Shown: positions 47,511-57,713 of the stretch, piece by piece
Numbering within the stretch: the first letter of the stretch is position 1
Layout: every line of letters starts with the position of its first letter
NCBI RefSeq assembly: GCF_018304765.1
Contig: NZ_CP072642.1
Span: 1,285,501 to 1,349,500, forward strand
DNA length: 64,000 nt
Direction of reading: 5' to 3'
Source of the DNA: Chloracidobacterium sp. N
GTDB taxonomy: Bacteria > Acidobacteriota > Blastocatellia > Chloracidobacteriales > Chloracidobacteriaceae
Notes under the pieces: generated by a model
The model's input: only the letters and a program-made list of their open reading frames with translations
The model's database searches: none
Told to the model about the DNA's origin: nothing
Position numbers and translations under genes: made by a program

Positions 47511-47969
47511 ATGCTGGATACGCTGTGTGTCGCTTTGAAGGGAACGCCGCGCGTCGTCGTTCAAACACTCAAGGAAAAAGGCGCGCTTTCGGCGGCGCAG
47601 CTTGTGGCCGAAACCGGCCATCCCGAAAAGTCGGTCAGGCTGGCCCTGGGTGAACTCGAAAAGGCGCGCCTTGTCCGGCGGGAAGGGGAAACGTACGCCG
47701 TCGCCTGCCGGGAGACCATGGCACCCATGAGCCGGGTGCCCTTCAACACCGACCTCGGACGCAAGGTGCACGCAACGGCCTGTGCCGAGTGCTGGAAAAA
47801 GTGGCAGGCCCAGCAGCTCGTCCTCATGAATCACTTTGGTTTGAATCCGCTCGATCCCCAGGCCCAGAAGTTCCTGTTCGGGGCGATGGAGTCATTTTTC
47901 TTTGGCGACGGCACGCCGCCCATGATGATTGACACCACGCTTCAGGGGAAAATCAGCCACCTCGAATAG
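47511..47969 (+). CDS. Winged-helix / YggX-like (Fe(II) trafficking) fusion protein
   Basis: A 152-residue protein in two parts. Residues 1-68 look like a winged helix-turn-helix (TLKEKGALSAAQLVAETGHP, then VRLALGELEKARLVRREG, then the wing GETYAVAC). Residues about 66-150 resemble YggX, a small protein linked to iron-sulphur protection: a Cys (VACRET), DLGRKVHATACAECWKKWQA, QQLVLMNHFGLNPLDPQAQK and FLFGAMESFFFGDG. Standalone YggX is about 90 residues, so the DNA-binding-like head is an addition. It may sense iron or redox state and regulate genes, but that is inference. The 3' end overlaps waaA by 17 bases on the opposite strand. Confidence 0.68.
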   Translation: MLDTLCVALKGTPRVVVQTLKEKGALSAAQLVAETGHPEKSVRLALGELEKARLVRREGETYAVACRETMAPMSRVPFNTDLGRKVHATACAECWKKWQAQQLVLMNHFGLNPLDPQAQKFLFGAMESFFFGDGTPPMMIDTTLQGKISHLE

Positions 47970-49296
47970 GCGCCAGCGCCGGAATGTGGGGAAACACGTA
48001 GGCTTCGAGTGCAGCCAGCGTTGTCGCCACGGCGCCGGTTTCCGCCGCCCAGGTGGCCTGCGCGCGGCGTCCTAAGTCAGCCGCCTGTCCGGGGTTGCGC
48101 AAAAGCGTCTCGAACGCCGTCTGGAGTTCCCGGCAGAGGACGTCCGGTGAGGCCAACGACAGTTGCCATACGGCATCGGCCGCGCGAAAGCGGGTGAGAA
48201 TGGCGCGGAAGTTTTCCGTGTGCGGCCCCGTCACGATGGGCCGTCCTTCCGCAGCCGGTTCCAGAATGTTGTGACCACCGCGTGGCACGAGGCTTCCACC
48301 CACAAAGGCCACATCCGCCCAGCGGTAGGCCGCTGCCAGTTCGCCCACCGTATCGAGCAGGATGACTTCCGCCTGGACATCTTCCGGCCGTGGTTGGGAG
48401 CGCCGCGCCACCGTCCAGTCGAAGCGCTCCAGATGGCGGGCGACTTCCGCAAAACGTTCGGGATGTCGTGGAGCCAGCAGCAGCCGGCAGGGGGGCAGGT
48501 CAGCACTGGCCCGCAGCCGGGCAAAGACCTCAACCAGCAGGGGTTCTTCACCTTCGACGGTACTGCCGGCCACGATGCACAAACGTCCATCCCGCAGGTG
48601 GTACTGCTGTTGCAGGGCCGTGGCGATGCGGTCCCGCCGCGCCCGTTCGTCAGCATCCGGTGGCGCATATTTGAGATTGCCGGTCGTCAGTACGCGCGCC
48701 GGCGGGGCGCCAAGCTGGCGGATGCGTTCGGCATCGGCGTCAGATTGCATCAGGCAGAGCTGGAAGTGGCCCAGCAGGTCGCCCATCATCCGGCCCAGCC
48801 AGCGGTAGTGGGCAAAGGAGCGGTCGGAGAGCCGGCCGTTCGCCAGCACCACGGGGACGTGATGCCGCGCACAGGTCCGCAAAAAGTTGGGCCAGATTTC
48901 CGTTTCGAGAATGATGACCAGCGCCGGCTGGAGACTGGTCACGGCCCGTTCCGTCAGCCACGGAACGTCAAGCGGAAAGTAGAAGTGCGCGTCCATCCAG
49001 GCGAGTTGTTCCCGCGCGCGCGCCTGTCCGGTGTCCGTGGTGGTTGAAATGACAAGGCTGCTCTGCGGGAAGCGTTCCCGCAGAGCGCCGGCCAGGGGTT
49101 GTCCGGCCAGAACTTCACCGACGGAAACACTGTGCAGCCAGATGCGCGGGGCAGCGTGGGGCAGCAGGGGATAGGTACACCGCTCGCGCAGGCGAAGCCG
49201 ACGCTGGCGCCGGCGTAGCCCGTAATAGCCCAGCCACAGCGGCGCACCGGCAATCAGAGCCGTGTTGTAGAGCCAGAATGGAAACCGGGAAAACAC
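47953..49296 (-). CDS. waaA: 3-deoxy-D-manno-octulosonic acid (Kdo) transferase
   Basis: A 447-residue GT30 transferase attaching Kdo to the lipid A precursor at the inner membrane. An N-terminal membrane anchor (FWLYNTALIAGAPLWLGYYG) leads to IWLHSVSVGEVLAGQPL with the catalytic Glu, STTTDTGQARA, FPLDVPWLTERAV, ILETEIWPNFLRTC and the C-terminal VGGSLVPRGGHNILEPAAEG motif. All are diagnostic. It lies 73 bases downstream of efp on the same strand. Confidence 0.95.
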   Translation of the reverse strand: MFSRFPFWLYNTALIAGAPLWLGYYGLRRRQRRLRLRERCTYPLLPHAAPRIWLHSVSVGEVLAGQPLAGALRERFPQSSLVISTTTDTGQARAREQLAWMDAHFYFPLDVPWLTERAVTSLQPALVIILETEIWPNFLRTCARHHVPVVLANGRLSDRSFAHYRWLGRMMGDLLGHFQLCLMQSDADAERIRQLGAPPARVLTTGNLKYAPPDADERARRDRIATALQQQYHLRDGRLCIVAGSTVEGEEPLLVEVFARLRASADLPPCRLLLAPRHPERFAEVARHLERFDWTVARRSQPRPEDVQAEVILLDTVGELAAAYRWADVAFVGGSLVPRGGHNILEPAAEGRPIVTGPHTENFRAILTRFRAADAVWQLSLASPDVLCRELQTAFETLLRNPGQAADLGRRAQATWAAETGAVATTLAALEAYVFPHIPALAPIRGG

Positions 49297-49369
49297 GCCG
49301 GCAACCTGAGCCGGGCAGCGGATGGCGTATCAGAAGCCGCCACACGTGGGAAATCCCGGCCGGAAACAC

Positions 49370-49927
49370 CTACTTGGCGCGTTCGATGTACTTGCCTTCG
49401 GTCGTATCCACCCGGATGACATCCCCTTCCTTGATGAAGCCCGGAACACTGATTTGCAGACCTGTTTCGAGCTTGGCCGGTTTGCTGGAGCCGGTCACGG
49501 TCGCACCTTTCAGTTCCGGTTCGGTCTCAATGACCTTCAGCTCGACCACCACCGGGAGCTGGATGGCCACCGGCTGCCCGTTGTACACCTCGACCTGAAT
49601 GGTCATATCCGGTGTCAGATAGCTCAGCGTGTCACCCAGGATTTCCTCATCGAGTCCGATTTGCTCGTAGGTCGAGACATCCATGAAGTAGTGGGTCGGG
49701 CCTTCCTGGTACAGATACTGCATCTCGTGCTGTTCGAGCGTGGCACGCTCCACGTCTTCGGTGGCGCTGAAACGATGCTCGAACGTCGTGCCGGTGATGA
49801 TGTTTTTGAGCTTGGTCTGCATCATCGCCCGCAGGTTGCCGGGGGTATGGTGACGGCATTCGAGGACGCGATGGGGTTGTTTGTCAAACAGAATGATCAT
49901 GCCGCGCCGAATCTGATTGGCTCTCAT
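49370..49927 (-). CDS. efp: Elongation factor P
   Basis: A 185-residue translation factor that relieves ribosome stalling at polyproline. Three OB/KOW-type domains are present ([20 protein letters not shown], then [17 protein letters not shown], and the C-terminal [20 protein letters not shown]). The modified tip loop reads [10 protein letters not shown], so Asn31 occupies the place of Lys34 (E. coli) or Arg32 (Pseudomonas); Arg33 is nearby. The start is ATG 49927, giving standard length; an upstream frame to 50032 is not needed. Proline-rich proteins are numerous in this window, so an active EF-P would matter. Confidence 0.93.
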   Translation of the reverse strand: MRANQIRRGMIILFDKQPHRVLECRHHTPGNLRAMMQTKLKNIITGTTFEHRFSATEDVERATLEQHEMQYLYQEGPTHYFMDVSTYEQIGLDEEILGDTLSYLTPDMTIQVEVYNGQPVAIQLPVVVELKVIETEPELKGATVTGSSKPAKLETGLQISVPGFIKEGDVIRVDTTEGKYIERAK

Positions 49928-50056
49928 GGTGGGAAGGGGCTCCTTGCTCAGTTGGGGTGACGCCATCGAGGCGATGCCGCCGGGATCAACCGCCGGAGTC
50001 CGGGACAGCCGACGGCCAGCAAAAGAGGGCAAGCTACCGAACGTCCCGTAATCCGG

Positions 50057-51057
50057 TCAAGCCGGTGTGTCAGGATTGGTCAGCATGCGGCTCGCGGGTT
50101 GGTAGGGGATGCCGTAGGCCCGCAGTTTTTCATAGAGATTTTTGCGGCTGATGCCCAGGATACGGGCGGCTTCGGCCTTGCGCCAGCCGACCTGCTGGAG
50201 AACTTCCCGGATGTAGGTGGCTTCCAGTTCCGCCAGCGTCGGCTTGTGCATCCGGTGCTGCATAAGCGCGGCCGCCGAAGTCATCCGCTGGGGCAGATGC
50301 TCCCGGCGAATGACACTTGGCGCCGCCGTCACGAGTGCATGCTCCATGGCGTGGCGCAACTCCCGGACATTGCCCGGAAAGTCATAGCCTTCAAGAAAGC
50401 TCAGGGCTTCGGCGTCCAGCGGCGGCGGTGGGCAGCCGTGGCGGTGGGCGGCCTGGGCCAGAAAGTGCCGGGCCAGGGCCGGGATGTCGGTTGGTCGGTC
50501 GCGCAACGCCGGAACAGCCAGACTGATGACGTTCAGGCGGTGAAACAAATCGGCCCGAAAGGACTGGCGCGCAACGGCCGCTGTCAGGTCAGTGTTGGTC
50601 ACGGCAACGAGGCGTACATCGAGCGTGAGCGCGCGGCTTCCCCCCAGACGCAGGACGCGCCGCTCTTCGATGACGCGCAGCAGCTTGGCCTGGGCCGCCG
50701 GCGACAATGCCGCGATCTCGTCAAGGACGAGCGTCCCGTGCTGGGCCGCCTCGAACCGGCCGGGCTTGGCCGCGACCGCACCGGTGAAAGCCCCCCGCTC
50801 GAACCCGAACAGTTCCGCTTCGAGCAGGGCTTCCGGCAGGGAGCCGCAGTCAATGACGACAAAGGGCCCGTTGGCCCGGCGGCTCTGCTCGTGCAGCCAG
50901 CGGGCCAGCAGGCTTTTGCCCGTCCCGCTCTCGCCGGTGATGACCACGGTGGCCTCGGTCGGCGCGACCCGCGCTGCGTCTTTGAGAAGCGTAAGCAGCG
51001 CCGTCGAGTTTCCGATGAACAGTTCTCCAGTCACCATGGTTGTCGGCCGGGTGTCTG

Positions 51058-51061
<4 letters not shown>
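50057..51061 (-). CDS. Sigma-54-dependent transcriptional activator without receiver domain
   Basis: A 334-residue AAA+ activator. Walker A is ITGESGTGKSLLARW, the sigma-54 contact loop FERGAFTGAVAAKPG is intact, Walker B is LVLDEIAALS and the sensor region DFPGNVRELRHAMEHALV follows. A Fis-type HTH ends the protein (EAARILGISRKNLYEKLRA). The receiver domain is missing, so it starts directly with the ATPase and is probably controlled by another partner. The start (GTG 51061) overlaps the upstream regulator's stop by four bases; ATG 51037 is an alternative. Confidence 0.88.
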
Positions 51062-52392
<1,331 letters not shown>

Positions 52393-52479
52393 GGTGATAC
52401 GGACCTGGTACGGCAGGACTGATGACTATTCAGGCGTCATCGGAACAACGATACCAGAGAACAACGCTGGAAGACGCCG

Positions 52480-52932
52480 ATGCATGTCGTTTTGGTCGAA
52501 CCGGAAATCCATGTCAACACCGGGAACGTGGCGCGCACCTGTGTCTGTACCGGGACGCGCCTGCACCTGGTTCACCCGCTGGGTTTTTCGATTGACGCGC
52601 GGGCGGTGCGCCGGGCCGGGCTGGATTACTGGCACCAGCTTGACCTTCACGAGTGGCGTGATTTTCCGACGCTGCGCCAGGCATATCCGTCCGGCAGGTT
52701 TATTTTCGTTGAGACGGTCGGGCAATGCCGCTACGACGAAATCACCTACCGGCCGGATGATTTTCTCGTCTTCGGACGTGAAACCAGAGGGCTGCCGCCG
52801 GAACTGCTTGCCGGGGAGTGTGTCGTCCGCATCCCGATGGCGACGGATGTGCGTTCACTCAACCTCTCGAACTGCGTGGCGCTCGTGCTGTATGAGGCCC
52901 TGCGGCAGTGCGGCTTTCCCGGCTTGCGCTAG
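52480..52932 (+). CDS. trmL: tRNA (cytidine(34)-2'-O)-methyltransferase
   Basis: A 150-residue SPOUT methyltransferase that modifies the wobble base of tRNA-Leu. Features: MHVVLVEPEIHVNTGNVART, HPLGFSIDARAVRRAGLDYW, LVFGRETRGLPPELL and the knot segment RIPMATDVRSLNLSNCVALV. Normal length for TrmL. It is divergent from the NtrC-type gene with 87 bases between. A strong hairpin follows the stop. Confidence 0.93.
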   Translation: MHVVLVEPEIHVNTGNVARTCVCTGTRLHLVHPLGFSIDARAVRRAGLDYWHQLDLHEWRDFPTLRQAYPSGRFIFVETVGQCRYDEITYRPDDFLVFGRETRGLPPELLAGECVVRIPMATDVRSLNLSNCVALVLYEALRQCGFPGLR

Positions 52933-52994
52933 GGGCCGGCATGTACCAGGGGGCGGCGTTGAGGCGCGTCCGGGCTGCCTGCGGGCCCCAGATA

Positions 52995-53037
52995 AGGACC
53001 AGCCAGCCACCGGGCAACTGGCGGCTGGCTGGTTCCT
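52995..53037. terminator. Bidirectional terminator-like hairpin
   Basis: Fourteen base pairs with one bulge: 52995-53008 (AGGACCAGCCAGCC) against 53023-53037. It sits between the convergent trmL and Clp-like genes. There is no T-run, so the terminator role is inferred from position and stem strength. Confidence 0.5.
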
Positions 53038-53068
53038 GGGTCGGGTTCTGGCGTGTCGTGTGGGCAGC

Positions 53069-54259
53069 TCAGTTTTCGCTGACTTTGCGGGCCGAGGAAG
53101 GGGACATGTGCGCCGGAAGGGCGACGGCCTGACCTTCCGGCGGCCTGTTCTCAGGGTTGGCGTGTTCGGTTTCTCCACCGGAAGTCAGCACCAGTGCGCC
53201 CTGGGGTTCTTTGGAGAAGATCAGCTTTTTGTTTTCCGGGTCATAGTCCACGTGGAGCAGGTCGCCGGTGCTGACCTGTTGTGTGGCGACCAGGCTGGCA
53301 ATGGGGTTGACCAGAAACCGCTCGATGGCGCGCTTGAGATGCCGCGCCCCGTATTTCAGGTCAATTCCTTCGTCGAGCAGGAAGCGCTTGGTTTCCGGGG
53401 AACAGCGGATGACGAATTTTTCCGCCGCCGTCTGGGTGATCCGTTCCTGGACGGCGCGCAATTCGAGTTCGAGAATCCGCTCCAGGTGATGGTCCTTGAG
53501 GCTGCGAAACACCACCACCTTGTCAATCCGGTTCATAAACTCCGGCGAAAACTTGCGCCGCGCCGCTTCGGTCGCCGTGCGGTAGATTTTCTGGTCCAGG
53601 TCGTCGCGCTGCGTTTCCGGGCGTACGGGAGCAAAGCCGATGCTGCCGGTGATGAGTTCCGACATTTCCTTGGCGCCCAGATTGCTTGTCATCACGATCA
53701 TGCACTTCGAGAAATCCACCCGCCGGTTGTCGCCCAGGGTGAGCGTCGCCTTGTCCAGAATGCCCAGGAGCAGTTGCCACAAGGCGTCCGAGGCTTTCTC
53801 GATTTCGTCAAACAGGACGAAGGTCAGCTTGTCCTGTTCGGTGTGGTACTTGTCGAGGTTTTCCTGGGTCAGCAGCGGCGGCGTTTCACGGTGGCCAAGG
53901 TAGCCGGGGGGCGAGCCGATGAGCTTGGCGACTTCGTGACTGTGTTGAAACTCGGCGCAGTCAATTTTGACGACGGCATAGGGGTCGCCAAACAGGGCTT
54001 CGGCTGCCGCCTCGACGACGCGGGTTTTGCCCGAACCCGTTGGTCCGAGAAACAGCATCGTCCCAAGGGGACGGCCGGGATGCGCCAGCCCGGCCAGATA
54101 AATCTGGTAGAGGTTGGCAATGCGGCGGACAGCGCGTTCCTGCCCGACGATGCGCGCCATGAGTTTTTCTTCAAACTCGCGGGCGCGGGGACTTTTCAAA
54201 TCCGGGTTGAGCAACGTCCGCTGTGGCGTGGCTTCACCGGGCGCGGCAGCAGTGGTCAT
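53069..54259 (-). CDS. Single-ring Clp/Hsp100-like AAA+ ATPase
   Basis: A 396-residue protein equal to one Hsp100 second ATPase ring (D2) with its small domain; the N-domain and first ring are absent. Walker A GPTGSGKT (72-79), pore loop GYLG (119-122), Walker B LFDEIE (149-154), sensor 1 TSN (191-193) and sensor 2 in KYGARHLKRAIERF. An SIGF segment (206-209) sits where ClpA/ClpC carry the IGL/VGF loop that contacts ClpP. The C-terminal 50 residues are Pro/Glu-rich. It might be a minimal unfoldase for ClpP or a disaggregase-like factor; no clpP is nearby. Confidence 0.82.
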   Translation of the reverse strand: MTTAAAPGEATPQRTLLNPDLKSPRAREFEEKLMARIVGQERAVRRIANLYQIYLAGLAHPGRPLGTMLFLGPTGSGKTRVVEAAAEALFGDPYAVVKIDCAEFQHSHEVAKLIGSPPGYLGHRETPPLLTQENLDKYHTEQDKLTFVLFDEIEKASDALWQLLLGILDKATLTLGDNRRVDFSKCMIVMTSNLGAKEMSELITGSIGFAPVRPETQRDDLDQKIYRTATEAARRKFSPEFMNRIDKVVVFRSLKDHHLERILELELRAVQERITQTAAEKFVIRCSPETKRFLLDEGIDLKYGARHLKRAIERFLVNPIASLVATQQVSTGDLLHVDYDPENKKLIFSKEPQGALVLTSGGETEHANPENRPPEGQAVALPAHMSPSSARKVSEN

Positions 54260-54338
54260 CGAGTGTGTCTCTCCTTGAACGCCATCGTCGTCAAAAAGAC
54301 CGGGAAAGCGTTGCGGCCAATCGGGGGAAGTGCTTCGG

Positions 54339-54368
54339 ATACTAAGCGAATGCCGGTTTTTTTGGCAA
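54339..54368 (-). promoter_or_regulatory. Sigma-70-type promoter candidate for Clp-like gene
   Basis: Minus strand: TTGCCA (54368-54363), 18-base A-rich spacer, TAGTAT (54344-54339). Predicted leader about 73 bases. Confidence 0.35.
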
Positions 54369-54402
54369 TCCGGTGCTTTTTGCCCGGTTTGCTGGCATCG
54401 CT

Positions 54403-57400
54403 TCAGATACGCAGTCCGACAATGGTGACATCATCCCGCAGGCGTTCCGTCCCGGCGTGTTCATGGAGTACCTGTTCCAGCCGCGCGCACTGGGCTTCCA
54501 CCGGCTGGGCCGCCAGTTCACACAACAGGGACTTGAGACGGCGGGTGCCGTACTTTTTGCCCTGCGGATCGCTTTGGTCGGCAAAGCCGTCCGTCGTCAG
54601 GTAGAGCATCGTGCCGGTTTCAAGTGGTACGTGGTGGCTGGTAAAGCGGGCTTCCCGGCGGCCCGTGCCGCCCACCGACCGCAAATTACCTTTGATTTCG
54701 GTCAACCCACCCTGGCGCACCAGGTAGAGCGGTCGTCTGGCGCCGGCATAGCAGGCCTGCCGCCGGTCAGGGGTCAGGCAGAGAATGCCGGCATCGAGTC
54801 CGTCATGGACGCGAACCAGCTCGTGATCGGTTTTCTGTCCAAGCGCCGCCACGATACCGGCATCGAGTTCGGTGAGGATTTGCGCCGGGTCACGAATGCC
54901 GCGCTCGATGACGATCTGATTGAGAAGGTCATTCCCAATCAGCGACATAAACGCCCCGGGCACGCCATGCCCGGTGCAGTCGGCAACCGTGAGAATGACT
55001 CCCTCGTGGGTGGTGTGAATCCAGTAGAAGTCGCCGCTCACAATGTCACGGGGGGCGTACAGGATGAAACTTTCCGGCACGCTCTGGCGCAGGTCGGTCA
55101 GGGTTGGCAGGACAGCCTTCTGAATGCGCTCGGCGTAGCGGATGCTGTCCAGGATTTCATCCCGCTGGCGGGTGATTTCAGATGTGCGCTCGCGCACCTG
55201 GTGTTCGAGGGCGCGGTTTCTTTCGATGAGCAGGCGTTCCCGAAACCGGATGCCGCCCACAATCAGGCATCCGATGAAACCGACCGCGAGGCTGTAGGCC
55301 CACCAGGTGCGATACCAGGGGGGGAGAATGCGCAGGCGTACCGGCGCCATCGTCAGGGTTTGTCCGTAAAGGTCCTGGGCTTCGACCCGGAGCGTGTACT
55401 CGCCTTCGGACAGGTTGGTGTATTCCTTGACCGTTTCGTGGCTCCAGTCCGACCACTGGCGGTCACTGCCGTCGAGGCGGAAGCGAAAGCGATGCTCGCG
55501 CTCACGGGGGAAGGACAGCAGGGCCACTTCACAGCGGAGCCGGTTGCCGGTGTAGTCCAGTGGCGGCAGTTCGGCGGGCAGGTTGCCATAGCCGGCAAAT
55601 TGCACCTGTCCGCCGGTTTCGAGGCGGCGAATGAGGAGTTGTCCGGGGGCGCGGGGCGGCTGGGGCGTCGGCCCGGCATAGCGGAAGAGCCCTTTGTCTC
55701 CGCCCAGCCAGGTGATCCCCTCCGGCTCACAGAGGATGGTGCGCAGAAGCGATGCCGGCGGCAGGCGGAGCACCTGGGTGTCCGGCTCGAAGTGGTGGTG
55801 CGGTCCCGGACGCAAAACACCCCGCTCACTGAAATCCCGGGCGTACCAGACCCCTCCCTGGGCATCCTGTCCGAAACGAAAAACCGGTGCCTCCCGGAGC
55901 GCCGCGAAGGCATCTGCCGGACGCAGGGTATGCCCGCGTGGGTCGAAGACATAGACACCACGCTGGGTCGCCAGGCAGGCCTGACCATTGACCCGGGCCA
56001 CGAAGGTCTCGCGCTGGGTGGGCAGCCCAACCCGTTCGTCAATGCGGATGACCTGTGACGAATCCGCCTGCCCGCCGGCGCGGAGAAGAGCTTCCGGGAT
56101 CAAGCAGGCTCCCCGGTGCATGGTGCCGCACCAGAGACCTTCATCGGTCACGGTGAGAGAGCGGACTTCCTCCTGGAGGCCAAAGACCGGCGCTTCGACC
56201 TTCCAGCCCGCACCATGCCGTGTCAGGCGGAAAAGGCCCCGGCGTGTCCCGACATAGAAACGCCCGGCCTGAATGGGGTCCGGGTGCAGCACATAGGTCC
56301 GGCCTTCAATGTCCAGTTTTTTGACGCCTGGGGGAGTGGCTGGGCGTGGGGTGATTTCGTAAAGCCCACTCCCGGTGGCGACCAGCATCCGGTCGCCGTC
56401 CGTTGCCATGTGCCAGCAGTCGGTATCCATGCCGGGCACGCGCACGAACCGTGCCTGCCCTGCAACAAGCGCCCCTGGGGGCTGGTCGTCCAGCGCGAAC
56501 AGTCCGGCCAGGGTTCCGGCGTAAAGCCGTCCCGCATGGCGGTGGAGGGCAAACACCCGTCCTTCGAGGCCCGTGGCTTCGTCGAAATAGGAAAGTCTGG
56601 AGCCGACCTCGATGCGCGCCAGCCCATTCCGGTGCGCGGCCCACAGTCCCCCCTGCCGATCACTATAGACCCAGTGCACCGAAGGGGAACTGAGTCCGGC
56701 CTGGCGTCCGATGACTTCCATCAGACGCCCCTGGCGGTCACAGACGAGCACGCCGTCGTGATTGCTGCCAATGGCAATGCGCCCATCGGCCAGCACACAG
56801 GCATGGTTGAAATCGATCGGTTGCACCGGGCGCGGCCGGAGTGGAAGGCTCCGGGGTGCGCCGGTGTCTGGGGCATAGAGCCAGAGTCCATCCTCCTGCG
56901 TCACGGCCAGAAGGTGTTCCTGGTCGAAGGGCAGCAGCGCGCACACCCGGCGTTCTGCAAACAGCTCACCGCCCGGCGCGAGCCGCAGCACTTCATCCTT
57001 TCCAAGAAGCAGCAGTCCAACGTGTCGCTGGTGGACATACAGTCGGTCGTTGATCCAGTGACTCCACACGAAGTCATCACGCGCCACCTGTCCGGCCGGC
57101 TCATGGACGTGGACACTTTCGCCAATGAGGTGGAATAGATACCGATAGGTCTGGAAAAAAATGCCTTCTGGCGTGGCCCAGGTCCGCCAGACCGATCCAA
57201 AGCGCCGTTTGTCAGGCGGCAGGCGCTCCAGAAGGGAGACAAACCGGGCCGCTCCCTGTGGCGTCGCGGAGAGATACCCCAGTTCATTTTCAGCGCCAAG
57301 GTACACCTGCCCGTCGGGGCTGATGTCCAGCGACCGTACGGTGGCGCTGTTGGGCAGCGTAAGTTGCTGCCAGCGGACGCTGTCATAGATGAGCAGCCCG

Positions 57401-57693
57401 GTGTCGTTGGCGACGTACAGGACGCCGCGTGCATCCTGGATGACGCCCCAGGTCTGGGGCAGGGACCGGAACTCGTCCTGGCCATAGTTCTGCACGAAGC
57501 GCGTCCCAACCTCGCTGGGTACGCACTGAAGCCGCGCGCCAGCGGACGGAGCGGTCTTCGCTGGTGGTTGGGGAGGGGGTTGGGCAGGGAGCCGATCACT
57601 GAAGCTGGCGGACCAGAGCAGCAGCCACAGGGCGAAGAGGCAGGTTTGGTGGCTGTAACCTTGGGGCGGATGTCTCCTGTGGCCAGGGCCCAT
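54403..57693 (-). CDS. Two-component-type propeller sensor with PP2C (SpoIIE) phosphatase
   Basis: A 1096-residue membrane sensor. Signal/membrane head (TCLFALWLLLWSASFSD), then a large periplasmic beta-propeller region (about 60-740) with repeats such as GVIQDARGVLYVANDTGLLI and VYSDRQGGLWAAHRNGLARI. A Y_Y_Y-type domain follows (EYTNLSEGEYTLRVEAQDLY), then one membrane helix (AYSLAVGFIGCLIVGGI), a coiled coil and a SpoIIE-type PP2C phosphatase (ILYAPRDIVSGDFYW, DCTGHGVPGAFMSLIGNDLL, LTTDGFADQ). It probably dephosphorylates an anti-sigma-antagonist. ATG 57693 is used; GTG 57717 overlaps the previous stop by four bases and is equally possible. Confidence 0.85.
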   Translation of the reverse strand: MGPGHRRHPPQGYSHQTCLFALWLLLWSASFSDRLPAQPPPQPPAKTAPSAGARLQCVPSEVGTRFVQNYGQDEFRSLPQTWGVIQDARGVLYVANDTGLLIYDSVRWQQLTLPNSATVRSLDISPDGQVYLGAENELGYLSATPQGAARFVSLLERLPPDKRRFGSVWRTWATPEGIFFQTYRYLFHLIGESVHVHEPAGQVARDDFVWSHWINDRLYVHQRHVGLLLLGKDEVLRLAPGGELFAERRVCALLPFDQEHLLAVTQEDGLWLYAPDTGAPRSLPLRPRPVQPIDFNHACVLADGRIAIGSNHDGVLVCDRQGRLMEVIGRQAGLSSPSVHWVYSDRQGGLWAAHRNGLARIEVGSRLSYFDEATGLEGRVFALHRHAGRLYAGTLAGLFALDDQPPGALVAGQARFVRVPGMDTDCWHMATDGDRMLVATGSGLYEITPRPATPPGVKKLDIEGRTYVLHPDPIQAGRFYVGTRRGLFRLTRHGAGWKVEAPVFGLQEEVRSLTVTDEGLWCGTMHRGACLIPEALLRAGGQADSSQVIRIDERVGLPTQRETFVARVNGQACLATQRGVYVFDPRGHTLRPADAFAALREAPVFRFGQDAQGGVWYARDFSERGVLRPGPHHHFEPDTQVLRLPPASLLRTILCEPEGITWLGGDKGLFRYAGPTPQPPRAPGQLLIRRLETGGQVQFAGYGNLPAELPPLDYTGNRLRCEVALLSFPREREHRFRFRLDGSDRQWSDWSHETVKEYTNLSEGEYTLRVEAQDLYGQTLTMAPVRLRILPPWYRTWWAYSLAVGFIGCLIVGGIRFRERLLIERNRALEHQVRERTSEITRQRDEILDSIRYAERIQKAVLPTLTDLRQSVPESFILYAPRDIVSGDFYWIHTTHEGVILTVADCTGHGVPGAFMSLIGNDLLNQIVIERGIRDPAQILTELDAGIVAALGQKTDHELVRVHDGLDAGILCLTPDRRQACYAGARRPLYLVRQGGLTEIKGNLRSVGGTGRREARFTSHHVPLETGTMLYLTTDGFADQSDPQGKKYGTRRLKSLLCELAAQPVEAQCARLEQVLHEHAGTERLRDDVTIVGLRI

Positions 57694-57713
57694 CTGCGCA
57701 GCAGGCGAAGTCT

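Noticed and set aside
52421-52441. Inverted repeat GATGAC/GTCATC between the NtrC-type gene and trmL
   Set aside because: Six-base arms with a nine-base gap occur by chance; no second copy seen.
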